Notes under the pieces: model-generated
What the model was told of the DNA's origin: nothing
Seen by the model: only the letters and a program-made list of their open reading frames with translations
Databases searched by the model: none
Translations under genes and position numbers: made by a program
DNA from: Davidsoniella eucalypti
Taxonomy: Eukaryota; Ascomycota; Sordariomycetes; Microascales; Ceratocystidaceae
Assembly (NCBI GenBank): GCA_004009845.1
Contig: RMBW01000044.1
Location: 124,001-188,000 of the forward strand
DNA length: 64,000 nucleotides
Direction: 5' to 3'
Part shown: piece after piece, positions 54,545 through 64,000 of the stretch
Layout: every line of letters begins with the position of its first letter
Position numbering within the stretch: the first letter of the stretch is position 1

Positions 54545-55574
54545 CTTGGCTCTCATTTTCTTATATCTTACAAATCTACACAACACAATCACAATACATA
54601 AAATAGGGACAACAAATATGTTACATCTGGGAACTATCGTGAACTAGCCCGTTTGCAGACTAGCTAGCGTAGATGGGATGTGGAGGTAATAGCTGATGTT
54701 GTTGTAGTTCTCGGATGTAATTCAAGTCGTTTCCTTTTCTTTTCTTCTCATAATTTTCCATTGCCCTTTCCCATTTTCAATGTCTTTTATCATCGTCTTC
54801 TCACTGAAGAATTAGGGTTGGAAGCTCTCGCGGACCGACAGAACAGTCTTTGCGCGGACGAGGCTCAGTTTTGCATACTTGTTTTCTTTTGGGGTTTCTC
54901 TGGCTTTAAATTCAGATTCCCTTGTTTCTTTTGTCTATCCTTTTGTTATTTCTTTCTGGTTTTCAAATTTTCAAACTTTTCCTAAATTTTTTTGGGTTTT
55001 ACATATCAGATCAAATCTTCTTTACCACTGCTATTGGCCGTTCGAAAACCCAGGTTTTCGTTTCAATATCGAAGATCTTCGCCCTTTTTAGTTAAACAGC
55101 ATATACCGCACACCACCAAATTACGATTTACGACGTCCTCTCAAGCCGTCTGCAAGCTTGCAAAAGTGAATGTCGTGAATTGTACAAATTATGAGTCGTG
55201 TAGATGTATGTATTTGTAGTTTTCATGTGTTGTCTTCGGATGAAAGCTGCCACAGTGTGACACAGTTTTCTTAAACATATGCACTGTATAGAGCATTGCC
55301 ATGCTATATGCTACGCGGGGTTGATGGCGCATTCCTGTGCGCCGCACTGTGCAATCACCCCACTCTTGACCACTGCGTCTGTTTTGTCGATGCCAATGAA
55401 CTAACTCTTGTAAAGAATTAGCCGAAACCAAGCGTCTTATATCTTTGCCTGTTATATTTTTTTTTAAATACTTTTTGTTCTACATAGAAAAAAATAGGTG
55501 CATATTGGAGTCCACAATTGTGCCTACTGATATATTTACCGCTTAACACCCATAATATATATATTTCCCCCTTT
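54545..55574. other. Intergenic between FLC-like gene and methylesterase gene
   Basis: About 1 kb with no supported gene. T-rich stretches near 54850-54990 and the 20 bp before 55575 probably belong to the promoter of the next gene. Confidence 0.5.
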
Positions 55575-57080
55575 ATGAGCGAATTGCAGAAGCACTGGGC
55601 CAAGGCGAAGATGGCCCATCTGGCGGGGCTAGAGGCTGATCTGCCTGCTTTCGTGGAGGAGGAGGAAGAGGGGAAGGGCGATGGGGTCGACAAGACGGAC
55701 GAGGCAGACGAAGCGAAAGATGAGCTGCGGGAGCTGTATTCGGACGGAGACATGACGGAGACGGAACAGACGGCGGATGATGACTCGTCGTCGGCGTCAT
55801 CGGCGTCTTCAACCGGCACGGTGATACCCTCGCCAGGCCGAGGACTCTTTGCACGGAGTATGGGGTGAGTGATCCTAAACATTGCCCCGACGTAACCAGG
55901 CCAAGCGAAGCCAAAAAAAAACCCCAACCGTCTATCTCTTTTCTTCTTTTTTTTTGCTAACTGAAACCTAACATCATTTTGTCTGTTCGTCATTATTGCA
56001 GACCACCAGCACGCGGCCACTCTCTCGGGCCGATTCCATGGACGACGTATTTCGAGCGTGAGCTCACCCTGGAACTCCCAACCGCCGACTTCCACGTGTA
56101 CCTCAACTCGCCAGCCGAGAAAGCCCCGCTGTTCGTACTGCACCACGGCGCCGGCTCCTCCGGTCTCTCCTTTGGTCTCCTAGCCTCCGAGATCCGCAAA
56201 CGCATACCGCTAGCTGGTATACTATGTGCCGACGCACGATTCCACGGCGAGACGCGGGACAAGTTGCCCGCGCTGGATCTGACGCTGCCGCGATTGGCCC
56301 AGGACTTGTTGGATGTCGTTCATGCTACTGCGCGCGTTATGCATTGGCCCGCTCTGCCGCCCGTCGTACTCGTCGGCCACTCGCTCGGTGGTGCCGTCGT
56401 CACGCATGCCGCGCTAGGTAGTAGTATAGGTCTAACAGCACCCCTAGCCGCTGAGCAGGTGCTAGGTATCGTGGTTTTAGACGTGGTCGAAGGATCTGCT
56501 ATGGATGCGTTGGCTAGCATGTCGACATACCTGGCTACGAGACCGGCGGGCTTTGCTACGGTTAGTTCGAGCATCGATTGGCATGTTCGTAGTCGTACTC
56601 TGCGGAACACTTTGGCCGCTCGTGGCTCGGTCCCGGGCTTGCTCCGGCGTGATGAGGCGGAGGATACGGCTCGGCCGTGGCGCTGGCGCACCGAGTTGAA
56701 CAAGACACAGCCGTTCTGGGAGGGCTGGTTCAAGGGCTTGAGCAGCAAGTTCTTGAAGGCCAAGGGCGGAAAGCTTTTGTTGCTGGCCGGCACGGATCGG
56801 CTGGATACGGAGCTTACGATTGGTCAGATGCAAGGTATGTCGCTCAAAGATCGACTGGTTTATAGCTTAGCTCAGATGGATCTTACTAACGATATATTGT
56901 GTTATATATGTAGGAAAATACGCACTACAAGTCTTCCCGGAAGCTGGCCATTTCATCCACGAGGATATTCCGGAGAAAACAGCTGTCTCGCTGGTGGATT
57001 TCTATAAGCGCAATGATAGATCACAACTTGTGCTGCCACCAAAGGTTTCCGAGCTTCTCAAACAGGGGAAGCGCATATAA
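55575..57080 (+). CDS. Protein phosphatase methylesterase 1 (429 aa)
   Basis: Exons 55575-55864, 56002-56834 and 56914-57080; the introns are 137 nt (GTGAGT...CAG) and 79 nt (GTATGT...TTACTAAC...TAG). The ATG at 55575 gives the family N-terminus 'MSELQKHWAKAKM', then an acidic Ser-rich stretch and 'STGTVIPSPGRGLFARSM'. The alpha/beta-hydrolase core follows: oxyanion region 'LHHGAGSSGLSF', catalytic-Ser elbow 'LVGHSLGGAVV' (about 223), 'LLLLAGTDRLDTEL' and, in the third exon, the catalytic His in 'FPEAGHFIHED'. The enzyme removes the methyl ester from the C-terminal Leu of the PP2A catalytic subunit, controlling holoenzyme assembly. All triad regions are present, so it should be active. Confidence 0.95.
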
Positions 57081-57262
57081 TATAAAGGTAGGACTTTATC
57101 TAGAATACACATGCGCGATCTCTAGACAGGATACGAGAAGAAATGCACTCATGGATAGAATCAAACAACAAAGCCCTGGTATATTAATATAGAATGCGTC
57201 TTAATCATTAAAGAGCCCTTCAGTGCCATGTTTGTTTCATAAAAAGTCTCCTAATCGATGCT

Positions 57263-58942
57263 TTAGCGGTTGACCTTCCATGTCCAGTCACCCACAGTCC
57301 CGTTCATCAGCTTCAGCATGTCGCGCAGCCTATAGTCCTTGATAACCGTCTTCCAGTCGTCTCGCAGCAATCCATACGATTCGTACGCATTGTCATGCGG
57401 TTTTCGTGGATTGATCGCCCAATACCCAAAGTCTGCGTCTACAGCTTCTAGATACCGTACTAGATTGCGCCAGTAGTTTGCATCGCCTTTGTCTGGCCCT
57501 GCAGGCGCTCCGAACTCGCCTATCCAGACCGGTGCCGTACTCTGTTCAAGAAGATACCCCCAGTTGATGGTCATGTCGTGCGCGAACGAATCGAAGTTAC
57601 GTAGGGAGTAGCGTCCTGGCAGAGTACCCCAGCCTGACCAACTATAGACGTGGGCACTGTAAACAAGGCGGCCGGATACAGAAAGTGCAATCGGCCGGTT
57701 AGCAACACCGCTGAGATCATTGGCAGAAGACGTGCCTTCAATGACCATGAGCCATTGCCGGTTTAACATGAGAAGCCGCTCGGATGCTTGTTCAGCTGCA
57801 TTGGCCCAGGATGACCATGGCATTGTGCCCCAAAGACCGCGGACTTCATTGCGTAGATCGGCGCCGATAACCAGGGAGTTGTTTATCAACGGCCGCATGA
57901 TAGTCTCCCAGTTTTCAACCCAATGTTCTGTAGATTGGTGTATAGGGCATACAGGGCCAAGATAGCTATTTGTCCAGGCAGCATCACACGGATCGCCATC
58001 GCAGCACCACCGGGCACGTGTGATATGGTTATTGACAATGACGGCAATACCTGCAGCCGTTAGGGCATCGATAACAGCCCAAAAGATATCTAGGGCACGT
58101 TTTCCCGCCAAGTCTGGGTTTGCAGCAATATTACGTGCTGGTATATGTGGGTTGACATTGACGAGCTCGTCGCTGTACGGAAGTCGCACAGAGTTGAAGC
58201 CCATATCACGAATTAGCTCGGCGATCTCCGAGCGATGGCGCACGTCGAGACCGCCTGGAACAAAGAGCTCGTCACTGGCGCCATACCAGTTGACAGAGGA
58301 TAGTTTGAATCGACGGTTGGTTTGGTCTACAATGTTGCGGCCATCGGCGCGGAAGGGTAGGCTGAAGTTGGTCGCTAGTAGATCTGGCCGATACGGAGGA
58401 ATGGTGAAGTTGTGGTGTCCGGTATAATCGGGCATCCACGGCGCGGCCATGCCAGGGCCCGGCGGAAAGAAGATGCGCAACGCAAATACCAAGAATAGAA
58501 ATGCTGCAAATAATATGACCGTGATGACGGGATGATTCTTGATAGGCCATACTAAGAAATGGCAGCAGGTCTTGGTAGAGCGCCACGCTAGAGCGCGGAT
58601 CTCTGTCCAGTTTGGGGCATAGTGGCTACTATATATCGTGTCCCGATGGGTCCGGCGAAGTAGAGGAGACTGTTCAGTAGACACTTCAGCGCTCGTCGAG
58701 CTAACATTGCTAAGACGACTAGGCGAGTCTGCCGGCTGTTGCGGCTCGTTGCCTATCTGTTTTGTGGAAGATGGCTGTGGCGGTGAATCCATGTATTCCT
58801 CGTTCACATCTGTAGCCGGATTGCTACTGCTAGGCTTGGCCGGCGATGGAGGACATAAGCCGATGATGGCTTCGTCGTTAAGTGTGCGAGTGTTCGGCGT
58901 TGAAATAGGGCTAGCAAACAGCCAGCTAGTTAGGGCCTGCAT
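57263..58942 (-). CDS. Membrane-anchored glycoside hydrolase family 5 protein (559 aa)
   Basis: A single frame from the ATG at 58942; the slightly longer frame starts with TTG. The first 140 residues are Ser/Pro-rich and soluble, then one TM helix 'VITVILFAAFLFLVFAL' (about 142-160) anchors a C-terminal GH5-like (beta/alpha)8 domain, i.e. type II topology with the enzyme outside. Motifs in order: 'NSVRLPYSDELV', 'VIVNNHITRARWCC', 'GADLRNEVRG' (acid/base Glu, about 360), 'VYSAHVYSWSGWG' and 'APVWIGEFGAP' (nucleophile Glu, about 472). Both catalytic Glu are present. GH5 enzymes cleave beta-linked glucans, mannans or glucosylceramides; which one cannot be told here. It is convergent with the methylesterase gene, 182 bp away, end to end. 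Confidence 0.9.
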   Translation of the reverse strand: MQALTSWLFASPISTPNTRTLNDEAIIGLCPPSPAKPSSSNPATDVNEEYMDSPPQPSSTKQIGNEPQQPADSPSRLSNVSSTSAEVSTEQSPLLRRTHRDTIYSSHYAPNWTEIRALAWRSTKTCCHFLVWPIKNHPVITVILFAAFLFLVFALRIFFPPGPGMAAPWMPDYTGHHNFTIPPYRPDLLATNFSLPFRADGRNIVDQTNRRFKLSSVNWYGASDELFVPGGLDVRHRSEIAELIRDMGFNSVRLPYSDELVNVNPHIPARNIAANPDLAGKRALDIFWAVIDALTAAGIAVIVNNHITRARWCCDGDPCDAAWTNSYLGPVCPIHQSTEHWVENWETIMRPLINNSLVIGADLRNEVRGLWGTMPWSSWANAAEQASERLLMLNRQWLMVIEGTSSANDLSGVANRPIALSVSGRLVYSAHVYSWSGWGTLPGRYSLRNFDSFAHDMTINWGYLLEQSTAPVWIGEFGAPAGPDKGDANYWRNLVRYLEAVDADFGYWAINPRKPHDNAYESYGLLRDDWKTVIKDYRLRDMLKLMNGTVGDWTWKVNR

Positions 58943-59993
58943 CTGATATATTTGGAGTAGCAATCTCTATCAAGAAAGAAGCTTTCAGTACCCAAAATAT
59001 ATATAAGCTTAGATTGATACTCTTCTTGCGGCAAGGCCTAATATTGAAGCCCTAGTCAGAAGGTTGGTCAGCTATGTTGTCAATATACAGTCTAGCTATC
59101 TAGATTTTAGGCTCTGATGTCATACTTGAATGGCATAAGCCAGGAACAAGAACAGAAACAGCCAATGCCACCAAATTCAGCACGTGGCCTGGGAAACAAG
59201 AATTAAAATAGATGGCAGCGACTTGAATCGAGTTGGCAATGTTTACTGTGTGAGTAAGAAATGCGATAATAATTGTCATAGATATTTGGCTAGTGGCAAT
59301 TGCGGATAGAAATGCTGATGCAAAGAAAAGATTCAATGTCTAGATAACCGTAATACGATCATGGTGTAAAAAAACAAACTTGATATAACAAAAAAACGAA
59401 AAATACTCTTTCATATGTGTTTTTTTATAAAAATATCAGATCCAGCTCACACAAAATAATGATGTTTCCAAGTAAACAATCGGCTTCGTTGGAGGCCGAC
59501 CTTTGATTAAATCTCAAAGAAGAAGTCTCGGAGCTTTCGGCATTTTTTACAGTACGCCATTTCTATATCAGGCTATTGCATCACCACGTTTGGTAGTTGG
59601 TGTTTAGCACTATTTCACTATTTTGCACCAGGGTTTGGTTATAGTATATGACTCTGCATTAATATTGCACGCGAATGCTTCCTATATTGCGGTGAGCAAC
59701 CGCCGAAAATACAACTAATTTACGATAGAAGATGGTTATGTACCAGACGCCGGTTCCCCCCCCCCCCTCCCCAAAAAACAAAAGAAGATAATACCGAGAA
59801 TGAACAGAAAAGAAAAAAAACAAAGGAAAGTTACCAAGGCGGAGGGGCCATGATGTGATGCGCGTGGTGAGAATAATGAATGAAAAGGCTACAATGGAGG
59901 TAGCCGCGATATCTGCCTCAACAGGCAGTTCGTGAATCGCTATGATGGCTATGGTGAGTGATGGACATAAAGAGTTACAGATACAGGTGCAGC
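58943..59993. other. Intergenic between GH5 and seven-TM genes
   Basis: About 1 kb with no supported gene. It contains the GH5 promoter and the 3' UTR of the seven-TM gene. A run of C (about 59757-59766) and several A-runs are the only notable sequence. Confidence 0.5.
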
Positions 59994-61947
59994 CTATATG
60001 CTGTTCATGCCCAACGGGTTAGGCTCAGTGCTTTCGCGACCGGCTCGGCTACCTCCAGGGCTCCATGCCGGCGGCGGCGATCTTGGTGGCGGCGATTTCG
60101 GAGGTGGGGATTTCGGAGGTGGTGATCTCGGAGGCAGGCTATAAGTAACACGAGACGGACTGCCTGGTGGAGGCGGCGACCGAGAACCACCCTTGGGGTT
60201 GCTGAACGACCTGCTTGGCGCATGGTACCGGGCAGCGGAGCCGAAGTAGTCGGGCGTACGGCGGCCGCTCTCGGGCTCATCCTCGGCGATGGCTGGGGGG
60301 CTGCTGACGCTAGCGTTGCTGAAATGGCGGCGATGGTCGGCAAATGGACTGTCTAGAGTCGAGGCAAGCTTTTCGTTGTACGGCGATATGGTAGCCTCGG
60401 TGTACGGGCTGATGGGGCTCTTGCCATCACTGCCGACGGCCACGGAGGTCAGTACTGGAGCTGGACGCGTCAGGTTCAACGTTGTAGCCACCGACTGCGT
60501 ACGTGTGTTACCTGAACCGGTCTCGCGCGATAGAAGTTCGTATGCCTTGCTGTTTAGAGTTGCGTCCTTGGACACGAACTCAACAGTGTCCTTTTTGCGG
60601 CCTAGCAGGCCCATAAACACTTCTCTCCAGCCGGTCAGCATACTCCAGGTACCGAGCAGCAGCAGGAGCCATACGCCGTTGATTGTTAGCAGCATTAGCA
60701 CGGCGATGATTGTAGGCATGGGTACGACCAAGTCAGTAGCTTCGTCAAGACAACCAGCCTTTACACCACCACTAGCTACAATACACTCAATCCAAGTTTG
60801 GGCCTTGGCGGGGTGCTGACGCGCAGCTTCCATTGTGCGATCCTGGAACACAAAAACAACGCTGAAGAAGATGACATCAACGAGAATCAGCAGCACAATA
60901 GTGATACCACGCCATTGCAACTGGATCACGCGCTTGACACGGCGGTATGCCTGGCGTGGCGAGATGTTGGTGTGCACACTGGTCGAGTAGCCAACCGGCA
61001 TACCAGAGCCCTCGGTGGTCGAAGAGCTGTCCGCCAACGACGCCAGATAGACGCGGATACAGTAGGCAAAGGTACTAAACTGCAACAGTACGGTGAAACC
61101 AGAGAAAACCAGCATTGGAATCCAGAAGTCGGCCAGCGAGTTGCTGTGGTTGATGTGGCACGTCTGGCCAAAACGGAACGACACGCCGCTGAAGTTTACG
61201 GCCATGGCCACCACTATCACGGGGATAAGCCAGCCGGCAGCTTGGGCGCCCAGCATGAAGCTACGGCCGACTACCACTTGCCAGCAGATCTGAAGGTGTA
61301 GAGAAAGCGCACGCAGGAAAACCCACATGATACCGGCAAAGCCACCCAGCATCAGCAGAGTGCCAGAGGCGCCACATACAGAGCTTGTCGACATATCGTT
61401 GGGCGTGATTTCGTTGATACATTGCTCAGGGTCAGCGGCTAGAGGAATGACAAAGCCCATCTATGCACAAGCAAGAAGAAAGAGTTAGCCAAGAAGCACA
61501 AAAGAGACGACGAGAAACGAAGAATCTTACGTTCATGATCAACACGGCCAGTGTCAGCGAGATGCTAAGGTAGTGGCGGTGCGTCTTTTCCACGGGCAGG
61601 AATAGCCATGAAGCTAGTAGAGCTATACAGCAAGCCGTGCTGACGACGCTGATCCAGTCGGCCGTGGTAGCCAGCGTGTCGAACCTGTCTGGATACACCC
61701 AGTCAACCAATGGGCAGGGCATGCAGCAGGTGAGATTGCTGAGCTCGCTCATGGTCTGACAGAGGCGGCCATCAATGACTGAAACAAGAATGCAGTGTTA
61801 GTGACAGTCTCCATGGTCCAAGTAAACAACAACAACAAGAATGATAGCAAGCCGGACACACTTACAGCCGTCGGTGAGGGGAAACGAGTCCTGGTTGTAG
61901 AACGGCACTGGGCAGCCATCTCGCAACTGCTCCGTGTAGGACGCCAT
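59994..61947 (-). CDS. Frizzled/Smoothened-like seven-TM receptor-like protein (598 aa)
   Basis: Exons 61947-61866, 61778-61531 and 61460-59994; the introns are 87 nt (GTAAGT...CTAAC...CAG) and 70 nt (GTAAGA...CTAAC...TAG). The spliced N-terminus is Cys-rich and extracellular-like ('DGCPVPFYNQDSFPLTDG', 'LTCCMPCPLVDWVYP'). Seven hydrophobic segments follow up to about residue 400, e.g. 'WISVVSTACCIALLASW', 'GTLLMLGGFAGIMWVFL' and 'TIIAVLMLLTINGVWLLLLL', with 'CHINHSNSLADFW' in an extracellular loop. The cytoplasmic tail (about 400-598) is disordered, with a Pro repeat 'PPPKSPPPKSPPPRSPPP'. The layout matches fungal proteins assigned to the Frizzled/Smoothened-type seven-TM region. Ligand and coupling are unknown. 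The family name is less certain than the gene model. Confidence 0.8.
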
Positions 61948-64000
61948 TTTGATGTGTCGAGAGCGTGTCCAGTAGAAGCTTCCGGTTGTCGATTAGGGCG
62001 CTCACGGCGTAGGCCGCAGGAGACTATGTCGGGTTGTGTTGATTCTTTCGTCGTGGCGGCAGAGATGAGATAGACAAAAGCAGCCGGGATAGATAGAGGT
62101 TGTCGTCGATGGTGTAAGTGAAGCTTGGACGCTTTTTATTTTATTTTATAGATGTCTAGTCCCAAGCAGTCTTTTGGGAGGCAGAAGTACCAGTCTGTCT
62201 GGCTCGTAAGGCTTTGAATGATGCTTCAAAGGCGGCACTGATGGTGCAAACACACAATAGAATGTACAAGAGAGACCGAGCGATGTTATGCTGTTTCTGC
62301 GCTTGCAAAAGAAGAAGTTCAAAGTTGACAGCAGGGCAACACAGCCAATGTAAGACGGCGTCAAAAAGAAGAGCAGGCGAAGACGGCTTCCCAAGTCGAC
62401 TCCGGCGGGCACTGGCCTTTAATACTAAGAGAACTAAGAGGACTAAGAGAACTAAGAGAGCTAAGAGAACTAAGAGAACTAAGAGAGCTAAGAGAACTAA
62501 GAGAACTAAGAGATTGATACTCAGATGCCGTCCCAAAGTGACGTTGGCAGCCATCTCTGCTTCTTTTTTGCTTTCGGTTCCTGCTGCCCTTGCTTTCCGA
62601 TTCGTGTTGTAGTAGCATCCCAAGACATAAAAGAAAGGCATAAAACAAAACAAGTATAATAAATTAAATAAACTATCGAAAAAAGAGAGAACTAACGAGC
62701 AAGGGGGTTCACAGGATACCGGCCCTGTGCATGGAGATGGGCATATCCTGGTCCTCTGATACTACGTTTTTTTTATATATTTCCAACAGCAATTCTTTTA
62801 TTCTTTTTTTTTTCTCAGCGGCCCTGGTCTTGTTAGTCAGCTTTTCTCTCTTCAGGCAACAAAAACAAACAAGACCGCTCTAAGAGGCTGCAGGAAAGTG
62901 GGCCACGCAGGGCAGTCTTCTGGTTGCTCAGTGGATTTATCTCCAGAACCTGCTGATTTGCCTGGCAGTTGGTTTTCTGGCCACTCATTGGACTTTGTCT
63001 TGTATGGGCATCCAAACGCCCTCTTATAGCTTCCAGTATTGTTGCCTCGCAAGTCGGGCAACCTTCTATCTGTTTTTTCCTGCTCTCTTCCTCTCCAACT
63101 TGGCATCTATCGCTCCAACCAACCAACCGCATTGTTACACGGATTGCCGTGAAATTGGCTGGTAAGCCGAATACATTATATTGGCGGGCTGCCGCATCGT
63201 TGGCTGTTGGGAAATTCGAGAACATATGACGCTGCCTCTAAGCCAACCGCCTGTAGCTTTTAAGATTGGAGCCCCTGGAACAGATTGGCCTTGGTCTACA
63301 GCGCTTGGCGGCAGCTCATGCTCAGTGTTTAGCTGGCTTAGTGTCGTTCTTAGCGTTCTCTTTAGCGGCCTAAGCTTCTGAAAGCTTTTGCTTTAATTTG
63401 CCGACCTGCTCTGTATTTTCGCCACGCCCCCCAGAGCTAACTGAAAGAGGGCGTTTTCTGCCCTTTTACTGTCGACACCATAAAGTTAGATGTACGCCCT
63501 TTTATCTCCTCGACGTTGATTATAACCTCATATGGTGTCCGATAATGCCAGTGAGAGGGCCTCATCGTGGCTTTTGCTAGCTAATACACGTAGGCTTACA
63601 GAACAACCAACAACTTATGCTGATCCGGCTCCAACATGCTACTAGCGGAAGCCAAGCCAACATCATGTTTGCGTCTTCTCTCTGCCTGCTCCACCGCCTG
63701 ATCAGCTCCCACGGATATCACCATTCTTTCTGCGCCGTTTGCCTCTCTCTTGTTGTTTTCTGCCGTGATTGCTACATTGCAATATATTGGGCGCCTCCCA
63801 GGCTCTGTTTTCTGCCTTTCCGCCACATGCTGTCACTGTGCGTGCCGTGCCTCGTGAAATGCAGCCACAGGCCCCAGAACCAGTCTTCCGACAGGCTCTG
63901 CAGAGGCTGCCTCCGGCCTGATACGAATCGTCACGATGCTGTTTGTTATGTCGAACCATGGAATCAATACATAATTTTGGGGATCGGCGTGCTTTATGGT
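61948..64000. other. Right-end intergenic, no supported gene
   Basis: Two kilobases with short frames only. The divergent side of the seven-TM promoter lies at 61948 to about 62150. The leucine-rich minus frame at about 62150-62650 is created by the simple repeat at 62424-62513 and is not counted as a gene. Confidence 0.5.
62424..62513. repeat. 10-bp tandem repeat (actaagagaa)
   Basis: About nine copies of a 10-bp unit 'actaagagaa' with G variants; because 10 is not a multiple of three, the full translated period is 30 bp (Thr-Lys-Arg on plus, Leu/Val-rich on minus). Confidence 0.9.

Noticed and set aside
62156..62653. Leucine-rich 165-residue minus-strand frame resembling a membrane protein
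   Set aside because: The Leu/Val run is produced by the 10-bp simple repeat at 62424-62513, and the rest has no domain or intron signals.
1..64000. CRISPR arrays, bacterial operons, riboswitches or phage attachment sites
   Set aside because: The sequence is eukaryotic with spliced genes; the tandem arrays lack spacer/repeat structure and no Cas-like genes are present.

Overview
This window looks like nuclear chromosomal DNA from a filamentous ascomycete (Pezizomycotina, probably Sordariomycetes). The evidence is the short introns (56-137 nt) with GTAAGT/GTGAGT-type donors, CTAAC/CTAAT-like branch sites and YAG acceptors, and the fungal protein families: a Clr5-domain factor, an FLC/TRP-like channel, a fungal CorA-like protein, a membrane-anchored GH5 and fungal-type PNP_UDP domains. 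I support twelve protein-coding genes plus two decayed coding candidates. That is sparse for such a genome; long AT-rich deserts separate the genes.

Layout. (1) 1.9-17.6 kb: four tandem genes, all on the minus strand, encode large proteins with C-terminal nucleoside-phosphorylase-like (PNP_UDP) domains. At least three carry a second, degenerate PNP-like domain at the N-terminus, so they look like pseudoenzyme-enzyme fusions; the fourth has an unrecognised helical N-terminal region. None has a NACHT/NB-ARC or repeat domain. The spacers are full of tandem repeats and tiny retro-insertions. (2) 18.3-32.4 kb: a four-TM membrane protein, an asparagine-synthetase-domain protein (ASNSD1-like), TFIIB and a Gln-rich Clr5-domain protein. 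(3) 32.4-52.3 kb: an almost gene-empty tract with one CorA-like gene, lying between two inverted copies of a composite tRNA-derived SINE-like repeat, and a decayed or short gene candidate near 46.4-47.2 kb. (4) 52.3-62 kb: an ordinary gene-dense block with an FLC/TRP-like protein, protein phosphatase methylesterase 1, a GH5 hydrolase and a Frizzled/Smoothened-like seven-TM protein.

How the genes relate. The right-hand and central genes are unrelated, conserved housekeeping or membrane functions. The left cluster is the accessory, fast-evolving part. PNP-superfamily domains serve as effectors in fungal NLRs and in bacterial anti-phage systems (some shown to be ATP nucleosidases), so a tandem family of non-NLR, double-PNP proteins is the strongest candidate here for an undescribed system; that role is inference.

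Mobile DNA. Two signals stand out. One is a roughly 50-bp element, 'ATCTTCATAGCTCTATAGCTCCATAAGAT-AATGAATT' plus poly-A, found at six or more loci and flanked at several by target-site duplications. The other is a larger SINE-like family with recognisable pol III A and B boxes. All gene models were spliced by eye and need transcript support.
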